In this document: piece after piece, positions 43,847 to 51,926 of the stretch | Position numbering within the stretch: the first letter of the stretch is position 1 | How the letters are laid out: the number at the start of each line of letters is the position of its first letter | Assembly: GCA_011365025.1 (NCBI GenBank) | Contig: RDOF01000007.1 | Span: forward strand, 43,056-107,055 | Source: Candidatus Thorarchaeota archaeon | Lineage (GTDB): Archaea; Asgardarchaeota; Thorarchaeia; Thorarchaeales; Thorarchaeaceae | Direction of reading: 5' to 3' | Length of the DNA stretch: 64,000 nt | Notes under the pieces: model-generated | Database searches by the model: none | What the model was told of the DNA's origin: nothing | What the model saw: only the letters and a program-made list of their open reading frames with translations | Position numbers and translations under genes: made by a program

Positions 43847-44662
43847 CTAATCCAAGGTGCGGCGATGCCCTCGACAATACTCCTCCTCAGTATAGGTGGA
43901 CAGATTCCCAGGCGTATGTGCATCGAGGAAGACGGCAGCAATCTTATCCAAATCCCTTCGAATTCCATACCTCTCGAAAGAAGCCAGTATATTTCCAAGG
44001 TCTCTTCGCAAGAGCTTCTGAACGCCGCCCATATTCGCCCAAGGACCCACAAAGTAGGCTTGGGGGAGGTCGATTATCCAAGGGTGATTATTCCACCATA
44101 GAAGATTGTACTCCCCCAAGTCACCATGGATGTAGTGCGCAATGCTATACAGCTGGAAGTACTCATCAAGGATTGCATCAAGTGCTTCATCCGGCGTGTC
44201 AAGGGTTACGTCCTTCAACTGTGGAGCTGCTTGATAACCATCTCCAATGAAACGCATTGTCAGGTAGTTGCCAACACGACCAATGGGAGTTGGGACCGAA
44301 ATGCCAGCCTTGTGGGCTTTACTCAATATGTCGAATTCCTTTACAGCGAGTGCCTCCATTTTGCCTGGAGCAAAGAAACCCTTTCTCTTGCTCGTCTGGC
44401 ATGTCTGCCAAAGGCGATAGGCCTTCAAAACTATGGGGTGCCTTTTCCAGAGAGCAAGATAGATTGAGGCTTCCTTTCCGGCCCCCATTTGGAAAAGCAC
44501 ATCAGTTGCAAGACCAAACCGAATAGCATCCTGCCGAACCTCTGGGAGAGTGATCTCTCGAATAGGCACAGTCCGTCCGCGTTTCTGACCTCTCTCCAAG
44601 TCACGCTTTGTGGACAGACTACTCCTCTTTTTTGGATTGAATTTCTCCACTACTCCTGCCAT
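43847..44662 (-). CDS. RIO1-type atypical protein kinase, copy A
   Basis: RIO kinases are atypical serine kinases needed for small ribosomal subunit maturation. This protein shows the ATP loop GAGKEASIYLA, the hinge-region MRFIGDG, the RIO1 phrase APQLKDV, the catalytic loop HGDLGEYNLL (Asp and Asn) and metal-binding IIDLPQA. The N-terminal 35 residues are basic. The ATG at 44662 has GGAGG eight bases upstream; the frame runs up to 44677. It lies 28 bases behind a second RIO gene on the same strand. Archaea usually have one RIO1 and one RIO2; here both copies look like RIO1. Confidence 0.9.
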   Translation of the reverse strand: MAGVVEKFNPKKRSSLSTKRDLERGQKRGRTVPIREITLPEVRQDAIRFGLATDVLFQMGAGKEASIYLALWKRHPIVLKAYRLWQTCQTSKRKGFFAPGKMEALAVKEFDILSKAHKAGISVPTPIGRVGNYLTMRFIGDGYQAAPQLKDVTLDTPDEALDAILDEYFQLYSIAHYIHGDLGEYNLLWWNNHPWIIDLPQAYFVGPWANMGGVQKLLRRDLGNILASFERYGIRRDLDKIAAVFLDAHTPGNLSTYTEEEYCRGHRRTLD

Positions 44663-44689
44663 CGCCATCTCCTCCACGCTATGATCATA

Positions 44690-45523
44690 TCAAATCAGTT
44701 CTCCATCCTGAGCGAGTTCCCTGTAGTGTTGCTGATTGTGAGGGATGTACTCAGAAAGAAATACCTCCAGGATATGCTCTGCATCCTTGTGTATCCCATA
44801 GTCCTCAAAGTAGGACAGCACATTCTCAATGTCTCTCATCAGCATTTTCTCTGCGAGAAGCATATTGGTATGAACGCCAACTTCAAGGGCCTGAGGAACA
44901 TCGATGACCCATGCTCGTCCGCCCCACCAGAGAAGATTGTACTTGCTCAAATCACCATGCACATAGTGTGCTTGGCTGTACATCAGCAGATAGTCATCAA
45001 GTATCTGGGTAAGAACGGTTTCAGGATCATCCAGATGGACATCTTTCAGCTGAGGGGCAGGCTCGTATCCATCTCCGATGAAACGCATTGTCAGGTAGTT
45101 GCCAACTCGACCTATCGGAGTCGGCACGTGAACTCCTGCTCTGTAGCAATTCATCAGATAGTCATACTCCTTGGAGGCAAGGTCTTCAACTAGTCCCAGT
45201 ATACAATAGGTGCGTTTGCTTGTACCCTCTGCAACGTATCCGCTCTTCTTTGAGAGCTTATGCGAGGATTGCCAGAGGCGATACGCCTTCAGAATTATTG
45301 GATGCTCCTTCCATAAGGCCAAGAAGATGGAGGCCTCCTTGCCTGCATTTAGCTGATGTAAAATATCGGTGGCAAGCCCGAATTTCAAAGCCTCCTCTCG
45401 TACCGTGTCGAAGGTGATTTCCCTGAAATCGACTCCTCTGCCAGTGGAACCTTCCTTTGCTGCGGCGCGTTTCTGCGCCATAGCACCACCCTTTAGGGGA
45501 TTGTGCTTCTCAACGCGGCTCAA
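44690..45523 (-). CDS. RIO1-type atypical protein kinase, copy B
   Basis: A paralog of copy A with the same order of motifs: NAGKEASIFLA, MRFIGDGYEPAPQLKDV, HGDLSKYNLLWW and WVIDVPQALEVG. Catalytic Asp and Asn and the metal-binding Asp are retained, so both copies may be active. It carries a slightly longer segment before the first helix (KKSGYVAEGTSKRTYCILGL). The TTG at 45523 has GGAAGG eight bases upstream; the frame extends three codons to 45532. It leads the operon with copy A. Ribosome biogenesis is the expected role, by family. Confidence 0.9.
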   Translation of the reverse strand: MSRVEKHNPLKGGAMAQKRAAAKEGSTGRGVDFREITFDTVREEALKFGLATDILHQLNAGKEASIFLALWKEHPIILKAYRLWQSSHKLSKKSGYVAEGTSKRTYCILGLVEDLASKEYDYLMNCYRAGVHVPTPIGRVGNYLTMRFIGDGYEPAPQLKDVHLDDPETVLTQILDDYLLMYSQAHYVHGDLSKYNLLWWGGRAWVIDVPQALEVGVHTNMLLAEKMLMRDIENVLSYFEDYGIHKDAEHILEVFLSEYIPHNQQHYRELAQDGELI

Positions 45524-46029
45524 CAGCGACACCTTCCGCTAGTTGAGCCCGATCTGTTTTGATGCTTGTTTTTGTCAAGGTTATTGGTCACTCTCATTGA
45601 CCGAGCTTGTACGCATCTAGTGTTCATAGCACAGAAACTCTCAGGTTCAGCGGACAGCTACCCACACGCAACGTGCATCAATGAGAATCTAATCACGATG
45701 CGTAAATGAAAGTAGATCATCACAAAAACAGCGGATGTCTAAATGACACCCTCGTCACGGGTGCAGCAGTCCACTGTGTAATCATATCTTGTCTTCATTG
45801 TTCAAACTGCACCTCCTTGAATCCATTAATGTGCGCTCGACAATTTGTGTATAAAGGGTTTTTGGTCGGCGTGGTTTAATAGTCCTGAAATGCATAACAG
45901 GCAACATGAATGGGGTCCCAGAGGGAAGGATTTATCTTTAACAAAAATCGCTTTCTCACGTTTTCCGTCCGGAGTCTACAAAGGTTGCTGACCAACGCGA
46001 CAACTCAATGGAAAACCTGAGGACAAAAA
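45524..46029. other. 506-base gene-free stretch between RIO and XPB genes
   Basis: This divergent gap should hold the promoters for the RIO operon (minus) and XPB (plus). A GGTCA-N7-TGACC inverted repeat lies at 45586-45602. A CACCC...GGGTG hairpin is possible near 45749-45765. A 57-codon frame starts near 45706 and would give a Cys-rich peptide, but it has no ribosome site or family resemblance. I see no tRNA-like structure. An A/T-rich element (TTTATCTTTAA) lies near 45930, about 90-100 bases before the XPB start. No convincing noncoding RNA was found. Confidence 0.5.
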
Positions 46030-47733
46030 ATGGCAAATCTATCGAATCCACTCATAGTTCAATCCGACAAGTCGGTTCTCCTTGAGGTGGACAATCCAAT
46101 CTATGAAGATGCAAGAGATTCGTTGGCAAGATTCGCAGAACTGGTGAAAAGTCCGGAGTATGTGCATACATACAGAATTACACCACTCAGCTTGTGGAAT
46201 GCTGCAGCAATGGGAATGTCTGCAAGAGAAGTCATTGACACTCTGCAGAGATTCGCGAAATACCCGATTCCTAGCAATATCTCAAGAGAAATCATCGATT
46301 ACATGTCAAGATACGGCCAGCTGACCCTTGTGCAGGAAGGCCCAGACATATTGCTTGTCTGCGAGGACGAGGATTTGGCCGCAGAACTATGGACCAATAA
46401 GAAGGTTCGTGAACATCTGGAAGAGCCTGTCGATGACAAGACATTCTTGGTCAGCGCGCGAGAGAGGGGGATGCTCAAACAAGCGCTCATTGAAATCGGA
46501 CATCCGGTTGAGGATCTGGCAGGCTATGTAGTAGGAGAAGCGCTTCATTTCGAGATTAGAGAGGCTACTCTGGAAGGAAAAATCTGGGGTTTGCGTGGAT
46601 ACCAGAAGGAAGCAGTTGCCACATTTTATGCCGGAGGCGGCACTAGAGGCGGTTCGGGAGTCATTGTCCTCCCCTGTGGTGCTGGAAAAACCATGGTTGG
46701 AATTGGAGCCATGCAGCAGCTTCAAACCTCAACGCTGATTCTCTGCCCCAATGTAATCGCAGTGCGGCAGTGGATTGCCGAGTTGCTTGACAAGACGACA
46801 CTTACGGCTAGCGACATTGGGGAATACACTGGCGATATGAAGGAGATAAAACCTGTCACAGTAGCCACCTATCAGATACTCACATGGAGAAGGTCACGTG
46901 AAGGAGATTTCGAGCACTTTGCCATCTTCGAGGCTAGAGATTGGGGGCTCATTATCTATGACGAAGTACATCTTCTTCCAGCCCCGGTGTTTCGGGTCAC
47001 CGCTGCAATACAGGCAACAAGAAGGTTGGGACTTACCGCCACATTGGTCAGAGAAGATGAGAGAGAAGAAGATGTATTCAGTCTAATTGGACCTAAGAGA
47101 TATGACATGCCATGGAAGCTGCTTGAGGACCAGGGCTGGATAGCTACGGCGATTTGCTATGAGATTCGCCTTGACCTTCCGGATGGCATGAGAAGAAAAT
47201 ACGCTCTCGCAGAAGATCGGAAGAAGTATCGAATAGCGGCTGAGAACCCTTACAAACTCAAGGTAATCAGGGACCTAGTGGAATACCATCAGAAGGACAA
47301 TGTTCTCGTTATTGGTATGTATCTTGACCAGTTGAAGATTATTGCGGACGAGCTGAAGGCACCCCTAATCACAGGAAAAACACCCAATTCGGAAAGAGAA
47401 GACCTCTACAATAGATTTCGTGAAGGAGAAATAAAGACCCTGGTCGTTTCAAAGGTTGCAAACTTCGCTCTCGACCTTCCAGATGCAAATGTCGCCATAC
47501 AGGTTTCCGGAACATTTGGCTCAAGACAGGAAGAAGCACAGCGTCTCGGGAGAATCCTAAGACCAAAGACGGATGGCTCCTTCGCACGATTCTACTCAAT
47601 TGTAACGAAAGACACACGCGACATGGACTTTGCCGCCAAACGTCAGCTCTTTCTAACAGAGCAAGGCTATCAATACGTTATTGCTTCTGTAGACGAGAAT
47701 ATCTGGGAACGCCCTCCGGAAAGCTTCTTTTAG
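46030..47733 (+). CDS. xpb: XPB/Rad25-type DNA helicase
   Basis: A superfamily 2 helicase of 567 residues. The N-terminal 150 residues form the domain seen at the N-terminus of XPB proteins (Helicase_C_3-like; e.g. HTYRITPLSLWNAAAMGMSA). Walker A is LPCGAGKT (214-221), Walker B DEVH (311-314), motif III-region GLTATLVREDERE contains the RED motif (341-343) that marks XPB, and the motif VI-region reads GSRQEEAQRLGRILRPK. XPB opens DNA in transcription and nucleotide excision repair; archaeal XPB usually works with the nuclease Bax1, which I do not see nearby. A protein with the same N-terminal domain lies at 50210-51925. The start is ATG at 46030. Confidence 0.95.
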   Translation: MANLSNPLIVQSDKSVLLEVDNPIYEDARDSLARFAELVKSPEYVHTYRITPLSLWNAAAMGMSAREVIDTLQRFAKYPIPSNISREIIDYMSRYGQLTLVQEGPDILLVCEDEDLAAELWTNKKVREHLEEPVDDKTFLVSARERGMLKQALIEIGHPVEDLAGYVVGEALHFEIREATLEGKIWGLRGYQKEAVATFYAGGGTRGGSGVIVLPCGAGKTMVGIGAMQQLQTSTLILCPNVIAVRQWIAELLDKTTLTASDIGEYTGDMKEIKPVTVATYQILTWRRSREGDFEHFAIFEARDWGLIIYDEVHLLPAPVFRVTAAIQATRRLGLTATLVREDEREEDVFSLIGPKRYDMPWKLLEDQGWIATAICYEIRLDLPDGMRRKYALAEDRKKYRIAAENPYKLKVIRDLVEYHQKDNVLVIGMYLDQLKIIADELKAPLITGKTPNSEREDLYNRFREGEIKTLVVSKVANFALDLPDANVAIQVSGTFGSRQEEAQRLGRILRPKTDGSFARFYSIVTKDTRDMDFAAKRQLFLTEQGYQYVIASVDENIWERPPESFF

Positions 47734-47737
47734 AATC

Positions 47738-48682
47738 TCATTGGAGGAGACTCAAAGTCCTCACAGTAGATTCAAGCTTTCTCAGCTTTGAAATTGCATA
47801 AAGAGCTACATTCTCCGGAAGCTCATATTGAAGGAGCGATGGTTCAACGATTCCAAGTTCGGTTCGGTAGAGTTGCTCTATTGTCCACGACAGGGCAGAA
47901 ACAAGCGCAAGAGCCTCCATGATCTTCCTGGTCTTCTCGGGCTCGGCGTTGATTGGCGAGTCGAAAGGAAATGGTGTTTCCTCCGCAGGCTCGGTGTAGA
48001 AATATGCATAATCAAATAGGTAGGAAGCCCTGCCACAACACGCCCAATCAAGAAGGATAACATGGTCATCCTGGAAAACAATGTTGGATAGACGAAGGTC
48101 ACCATGAATTGTTGATTTTGTCCAATTAGTCGAGTCGATAATTTCACACAGCGCCAGGGATGAATCATCAAAGCGGGAGCGTGTTTCACGAAGCCTTGGA
48201 TCACCTGAATCTGCTGAAAATGCGTTCAAGGGAGAGGTCAGCGAAGCGAGGAATTCAATTGCAGTATTAAATTCCTCAACCTTAGGGGGGGTTGAATGAT
48301 GGACTCTCTCAAGGGTTTCCACGATAACATTCCAGTCCTTCAGAGAGAGGTCCATAATCCTGGAACGAATTTGGCCCATTTCGAAAGCATATGCCAAGAA
48401 AGGTAGATGATATGGCAATGCTAGAAAACCGGTGGCAAGTGGCTTGGGAGAAAGGTCCAGTTCGGAGAAATATTTCATTAGAGAAAATTCTTGGAGAAAC
48501 GGATTTTCTTGAAATCTCGAAATGCTACCTGGAAATTTGATAACCAATTCCTTATCTTCCGTTCTAGCTAACAGGTTAAGATTCGTCATTCCGCCCAGTG
48601 TTTTCGATGAATCGATGGTTAAGGTGGCTGTCCGTAATGCTCCAGCCAGTTCTTTTTCTATTTCCCTAAGCGGATAATTCAC
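47738..48682 (-). CDS. Aminoglycoside phosphotransferase / choline-kinase-like protein (314 aa)
   Basis: The catalytic loop HGDLRLSNIVF and metal-binding LLDWACCGRASYLFDYAYF place it in the APH/choline kinase-like family of small-molecule kinases. The N-terminal lobe (TLGGMTNLNLLARTEDKELV, then VIKFPG) is complete. The substrate cannot be named; such proteins phosphorylate sugars, antibiotics, choline or other alcohols. It converges on XPB with four bases between the stops. The GTG start at 48682 has no clear ribosome site, so it may be leaderless; it is divergent from the small gene at 48707. Confidence 0.85.
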   Translation of the reverse strand: MNYPLREIEKELAGALRTATLTIDSSKTLGGMTNLNLLARTEDKELVIKFPGSISRFQENPFLQEFSLMKYFSELDLSPKPLATGFLALPYHLPFLAYAFEMGQIRSRIMDLSLKDWNVIVETLERVHHSTPPKVEEFNTAIEFLASLTSPLNAFSADSGDPRLRETRSRFDDSSLALCEIIDSTNWTKSTIHGDLRLSNIVFQDDHVILLDWACCGRASYLFDYAYFYTEPAEETPFPFDSPINAEPEKTRKIMEALALVSALSWTIEQLYRTELGIVEPSLLQYELPENVALYAISKLRKLESTVRTLSLLQ

Positions 48683-48706
48683 CTATTTAGAACAAAAGGA
48701 GGAGAG

Positions 48707-48895
48707 GTGAGTCTTGAGAGTGCAGTGGAATTTCTATCTTTCAGATGCAGATATGCTCCCCCAAGCGAGATTCGAGAAATGCTTGAAGCGGCAGAAACCA
48801 GTGGGATGATATCCCGAAAGGAAGATAGAATCATTGCAGGGTTTCTTTTTGACCGTCAGGACCTTCCACTTAATCTTGCGCGTCCAATTCGATAG
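48707..48895 (+). CDS. Small protein resembling the C-terminal half of DUF2240 (62 aa)
   Basis: A short frame with a very strong AGGAGGAGAG ribosome site directly upstream of GTG 48707 (TTG 48713 is an alternative). The sequence YAPPSEIREMLEAAETSGMI followed by a short strand and PLNLARP is reminiscent of the second half of the archaeal DUF2240 family, in which the helix is followed by Leu-Gly-Phe-Arg-Pro. The N-terminal helix-turn part is shortened. It sits between two genes transcribed away from it or toward it without overlap, which argues for a real gene. Family match is tentative. Confidence 0.6.
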   Translation: MSLESAVEFLSFRCRYAPPSEIREMLEAAETSGMISRKEDRIIAGFLFDRQDLPLNLARPIR

Positions 48896-48904
48896 AGTGC
48901 TTCA

Positions 48905-50032
48905 TCAGGTGATCGCGACGTCAGAAGCTATTCTTCCGATAGATACCAAGAAGGCAGTAATTTGAAGGAAATCATTGCTGGATTGCAGAACTCGATAGTC
49001 TATTTCACCAAGCCGATTGAGAATCCTTGCTAGAACCGCTGGTGCAAAAGGGCGCTTTACGAGATCACGCTCCATCTCTAGGATGACTTCCTTGGCGCCA
49101 TAACCCTCCAGGGCGAGAAGGTTCCTCAGCTCTTTTCTCGCTTTGACAAACTTTCTATCAATCGCCATGGTAATGGTGTTTCTCACTGCTCTTGTCAAAG
49201 GAGTTTCCGAGCATTGATAGACATGATCTTCTGTAATGGTTGCTCCATACGCCGCCGCGATTTGAAGGAGATTAATAGCCCGCCTCATGTCCCCTTCAGA
49301 CTCTCTGGCAATTGCTCGGAATGCATTTGGTTCCACATCTATGTTCTCATTCCTTGCGATAGATTCCACAAGCCCCTGAATCTCCTCTTCGGAAGGTGAT
49401 GGAAAACTGATGGGAACGCAGCGGGATACAATTGCCGGGCTCCAGCCAGATAGACCAGGAGTGATGAATATGAAACGACACGCTTTGTTGTAAATCTCAA
49501 GAGTCCTCCGGAGTGCTTGCTGCATAGCGTTGGTAAGAGCGTCTGCTTCGTCCAAAACAAGGACTTTGACCAGCTCATCGGTGACTGCAATTGTGGATGC
49601 AAACATTCTGATTGCGCCTTGCAACATCTGAGATTTGTTGGGGTCTCTTGTGATGCCCTTTACTCTCAGTTCGCTTTTGACTTCTCTGTAGACTAGGGAC
49701 ATGTATTCATCAAACTCGGTTCGCTGGGACCTATCTAGCTTAGCGAGGTCTTGAATATCCCGCTTTGCTTTCGTTGTGGGGTAGGATACTATTTCACGGA
49801 CATTTAGCATTTTGAAATTAGAGGCGAGATTGTCCCCAAGGAAGCTTCGGACAAACCTGAGAGCAGCGCTAGTCTTTCCAGTACCATAAGGACCGTAAAA
49901 GATCATGTTTGGACAACTTCCTGAATCGGCCAAATTTCTGAGGTGGGTGATTGCTCTCTCCTGGCCAACAAAGTCACTCCACTCAACAGGTCGATACTTG
50001 AGACTCCAAAGAAGGGGTTCCACTGAGTGCAC
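48905..50032 (-). CDS. Divergent replication factor C small-subunit-type clamp loader
   Basis: A 375-residue AAA+ protein with Walker A GPYGTGKT (47-54), Walker B LVLDEADA (158-165), and the SRC motif (203-205) that supplies the arginine finger in clamp loaders. LWSLKYRPVEWSDFVGQE at the N-terminus is the typical RFC opening. Two features are unusual: the LNASDERG stretch after Walker A is missing and replaced by about 50 extra charged residues, and the sensor-1 Asn region reads ITPGLSGW instead of the usual N-containing loop. The C-terminal collar helices are present. It could be a specialised paralog loading PCNA in repair or transcription-coupled events. The start is GTG at 50032 or 50023. 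Confidence 0.88.
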   Translation of the reverse strand: MHSVEPLLWSLKYRPVEWSDFVGQERAITHLRNLADSGSCPNMIFYGPYGTGKTSAALRFVRSFLGDNLASNFKMLNVREIVSYPTTKAKRDIQDLAKLDRSQRTEFDEYMSLVYREVKSELRVKGITRDPNKSQMLQGAIRMFASTIAVTDELVKVLVLDEADALTNAMQQALRRTLEIYNKACRFIFITPGLSGWSPAIVSRCVPISFPSPSEEEIQGLVESIARNENIDVEPNAFRAIARESEGDMRRAINLLQIAAAYGATITEDHVYQCSETPLTRAVRNTITMAIDRKFVKARKELRNLLALEGYGAKEVILEMERDLVKRPFAPAVLARILNRLGEIDYRVLQSSNDFLQITAFLVSIGRIASDVAIT

Positions 50033-50209
50033 CTAATTTCACTTCTAGAGAGGAGAAAATAAGCCTGCCTCTTTTCGATTGATTCATTAGGACTGCATGT
50101 CTATCTCTTTTGGCTTAAGAGGACGAATAGTAGCTTAAACCAAAAATATCATAAATAGCAAATCTTTGGGCGCTTGTCCGCATATCTCAACTCTGAGGCT
50201 GGAAGTCTA

Positions 50210-51925
50210 ATGCCAAAAGAATCATTGGAGAAAGAACTCGAACTTATGCTAAGAGAAGACCTGATAGTCGCCTGTCAATATTGGGACATTGACATCAGCA
50301 AGAGTGAGTCAGGAACAAAACTGGGAAGCCTTCTTGCAAAGAAGATGAAGGAACCAGATGTGCGAAACAGAGTCTTCGATACCTTCTCAGAGCGTGAGAA
50401 GGACTTGCTTGGGATGCTTGCCTTGAACAGGGGAGCAATGAGCTATGATAAGCTAAAACCATTTCGGCAAATCTACAGCTATGGACAACTGAATCAAACT
50501 GAGAGAGATCTACGTAAGAAAGGAGTCATTATTCGCAGGCTTCAATCAAGAGTGACAGAATATGGAAGAGAAGTAGCCGAGTTCAAGATTGTTGACTATC
50601 TTATTCCATTCCTTGTTGAACGATTCTCTGACAAGCCAGAGCCAAATCCAGAGGTTCCCAAGAGAGCCAAGTCCTTTGTGGACGAAAGGGACACCTTGTT
50701 AATAGACATGTTAATTCTGGTATCTTATTTGGCAAAGAACGAGGTTAGACTAACTAGCAGCTGGGAGTTCCCTAAGCGCGAAATTGACCACATAAAAGAT
50801 GCCATGTCTAAGCCCACGGAAGAGCGGTTTGAACTCGTTCAAAAGATGGCACGAAAGGCAGGGGCGTATCAAATTGTTGATGAAGATAGAGTAATTCCAG
50901 GAAAAGTCGACGTGCTATTCTCAGGAGGACAGGGCACAGTATCACGTAGGCTACTACTCTCTTCGCTGGGAAGAACTAGGGCAATATGGGCCACTCCAGA
51001 CCAACCTACCGAATACACGTTGAATCTAGCAATTTGCCGGCTGCGTGAGAGTACGCAAGAAGAATGGATAAGCATCTCTGATATGAAGGGCTGGATTCGG
51101 AGCGAGCTCTTCATTGAGAATGCACCGCTGAAATGGGTGAAGGTCGATGACGACCGGGTAAGACTTGCTCTTGAAACACCAATTCTGCTCGGGCTGGTAG
51201 AAGGAGCCTATCGAGGAAAGAAGCTCGAAGGAGTCAAACTGACTCCGGTTGGGGAGAGTGTACTTGCGAAGAACCCCCAAGCTGAAGTCCATGGTGATAA
51301 TACATTCTTCGTGCAGCCAAACTTTGAACTGACTGTCTTTACTTCGGAGATGGACTACCACAAGCTCTACAACCTCCTGCTTTTCTCACAACCTGCAAAG
51401 ACGGATGTTGTAAGCACTTTCCGTATTACGGACCAGTCAATTTTCCAGGCAATTGAAGTAGGATTACGTGAGAAAGATATACTCGATTTTCTCAAGAAAG
51501 AGAGCAGCAAACCGGTTCCAAAGAATGTCAGCAGGTCAATTACAGACTGGACATCTCAGACCACATTTGCGAAAGTTTCTGAAATTATCCTCTTTGAAAC
51601 CGAATCCGAAAGAGACCTTGATGACCTATTGCTTCTTGACGACTTTAGCAAATACGTAGTACGACAGGTTGGACCAACGGCAGTGATTGTTAGCGGCGAA
51701 ATGGAGAAGCTGACAGAAGAGCTCGCACAGCACAAATGCACTGTCAAGATGGCTGGCAAGGAAATCCCAGCGGCGGAAACGCCAGGTGGAGCTGCGGTGG
51801 TAGAGCAGGTGCTTCTCTATGGTGAGCAGACAATTTCGGATGTTCCGGAGGCGTGTGTCGGTTGCCCTGCCATCCCCTCCTGCAATAGGGTTGTGAAAAG
51901 ACGAACCTCGCAACGGGGAGAGTAA
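50210..51925 (+). CDS. XPB-N-domain (Helicase_C_3-like) protein, p52-like in concept (571 aa)
   Basis: The ATG at 50210 has GGAAG just upstream; a TTG at 50174 is the longest frame. The first 350 residues are helical, with several winged-helix-like segments (SEREKDLLGMLALNRGAMSY, QLNQTERDLRKKGVIIRR). Residues about 361-510 align by eye with the N-terminus of the XPB protein at 46030: FFVQPNFELTV / LIVQSDKSVLL, TFRITDQSIFQAIEVG / TYRITPLSLWNAAAMG, and PVPKNVSRSITDW / PIPSNISREIIDY. A Cys cluster (CVGCPAIPSC) lies at the C-terminus. TFIIH subunit p52 pairs with XPB through a similar domain, so a comparable complex is plausible (inference). It overlaps nothing and is followed one base later by the MetE-like gene. 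Confidence 0.85.
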   Translation: MPKESLEKELELMLREDLIVACQYWDIDISKSESGTKLGSLLAKKMKEPDVRNRVFDTFSEREKDLLGMLALNRGAMSYDKLKPFRQIYSYGQLNQTERDLRKKGVIIRRLQSRVTEYGREVAEFKIVDYLIPFLVERFSDKPEPNPEVPKRAKSFVDERDTLLIDMLILVSYLAKNEVRLTSSWEFPKREIDHIKDAMSKPTEERFELVQKMARKAGAYQIVDEDRVIPGKVDVLFSGGQGTVSRRLLLSSLGRTRAIWATPDQPTEYTLNLAICRLRESTQEEWISISDMKGWIRSELFIENAPLKWVKVDDDRVRLALETPILLGLVEGAYRGKKLEGVKLTPVGESVLAKNPQAEVHGDNTFFVQPNFELTVFTSEMDYHKLYNLLLFSQPAKTDVVSTFRITDQSIFQAIEVGLREKDILDFLKKESSKPVPKNVSRSITDWTSQTTFAKVSEIILFETESERDLDDLLLLDDFSKYVVRQVGPTAVIVSGEMEKLTEELAQHKCTVKMAGKEIPAAETPGGAAVVEQVLLYGEQTISDVPEACVGCPAIPSCNRVVKRRTSQRGE

Positions 51926-51926
51926 T

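Noticed and set aside
45586..45602. GGTCA-N7-TGACC repeat as the same operator as 29529-29546
   Set aside because: The spacer is seven bases here versus four there, and only five bases match on each arm; a shared regulator is not supported.
45640..45735. Possible C/D-box small RNA on the minus strand (GTGATGA ... CTGA about 75 bases apart)
   Set aside because: No convincing D' and C' boxes and no terminal stem; match is likely chance.
45706..45882. 57-codon Cys-rich open frame upstream of the XPB gene
   Set aside because: No ribosome binding site, no hydrophobic or domain pattern, poor composition.
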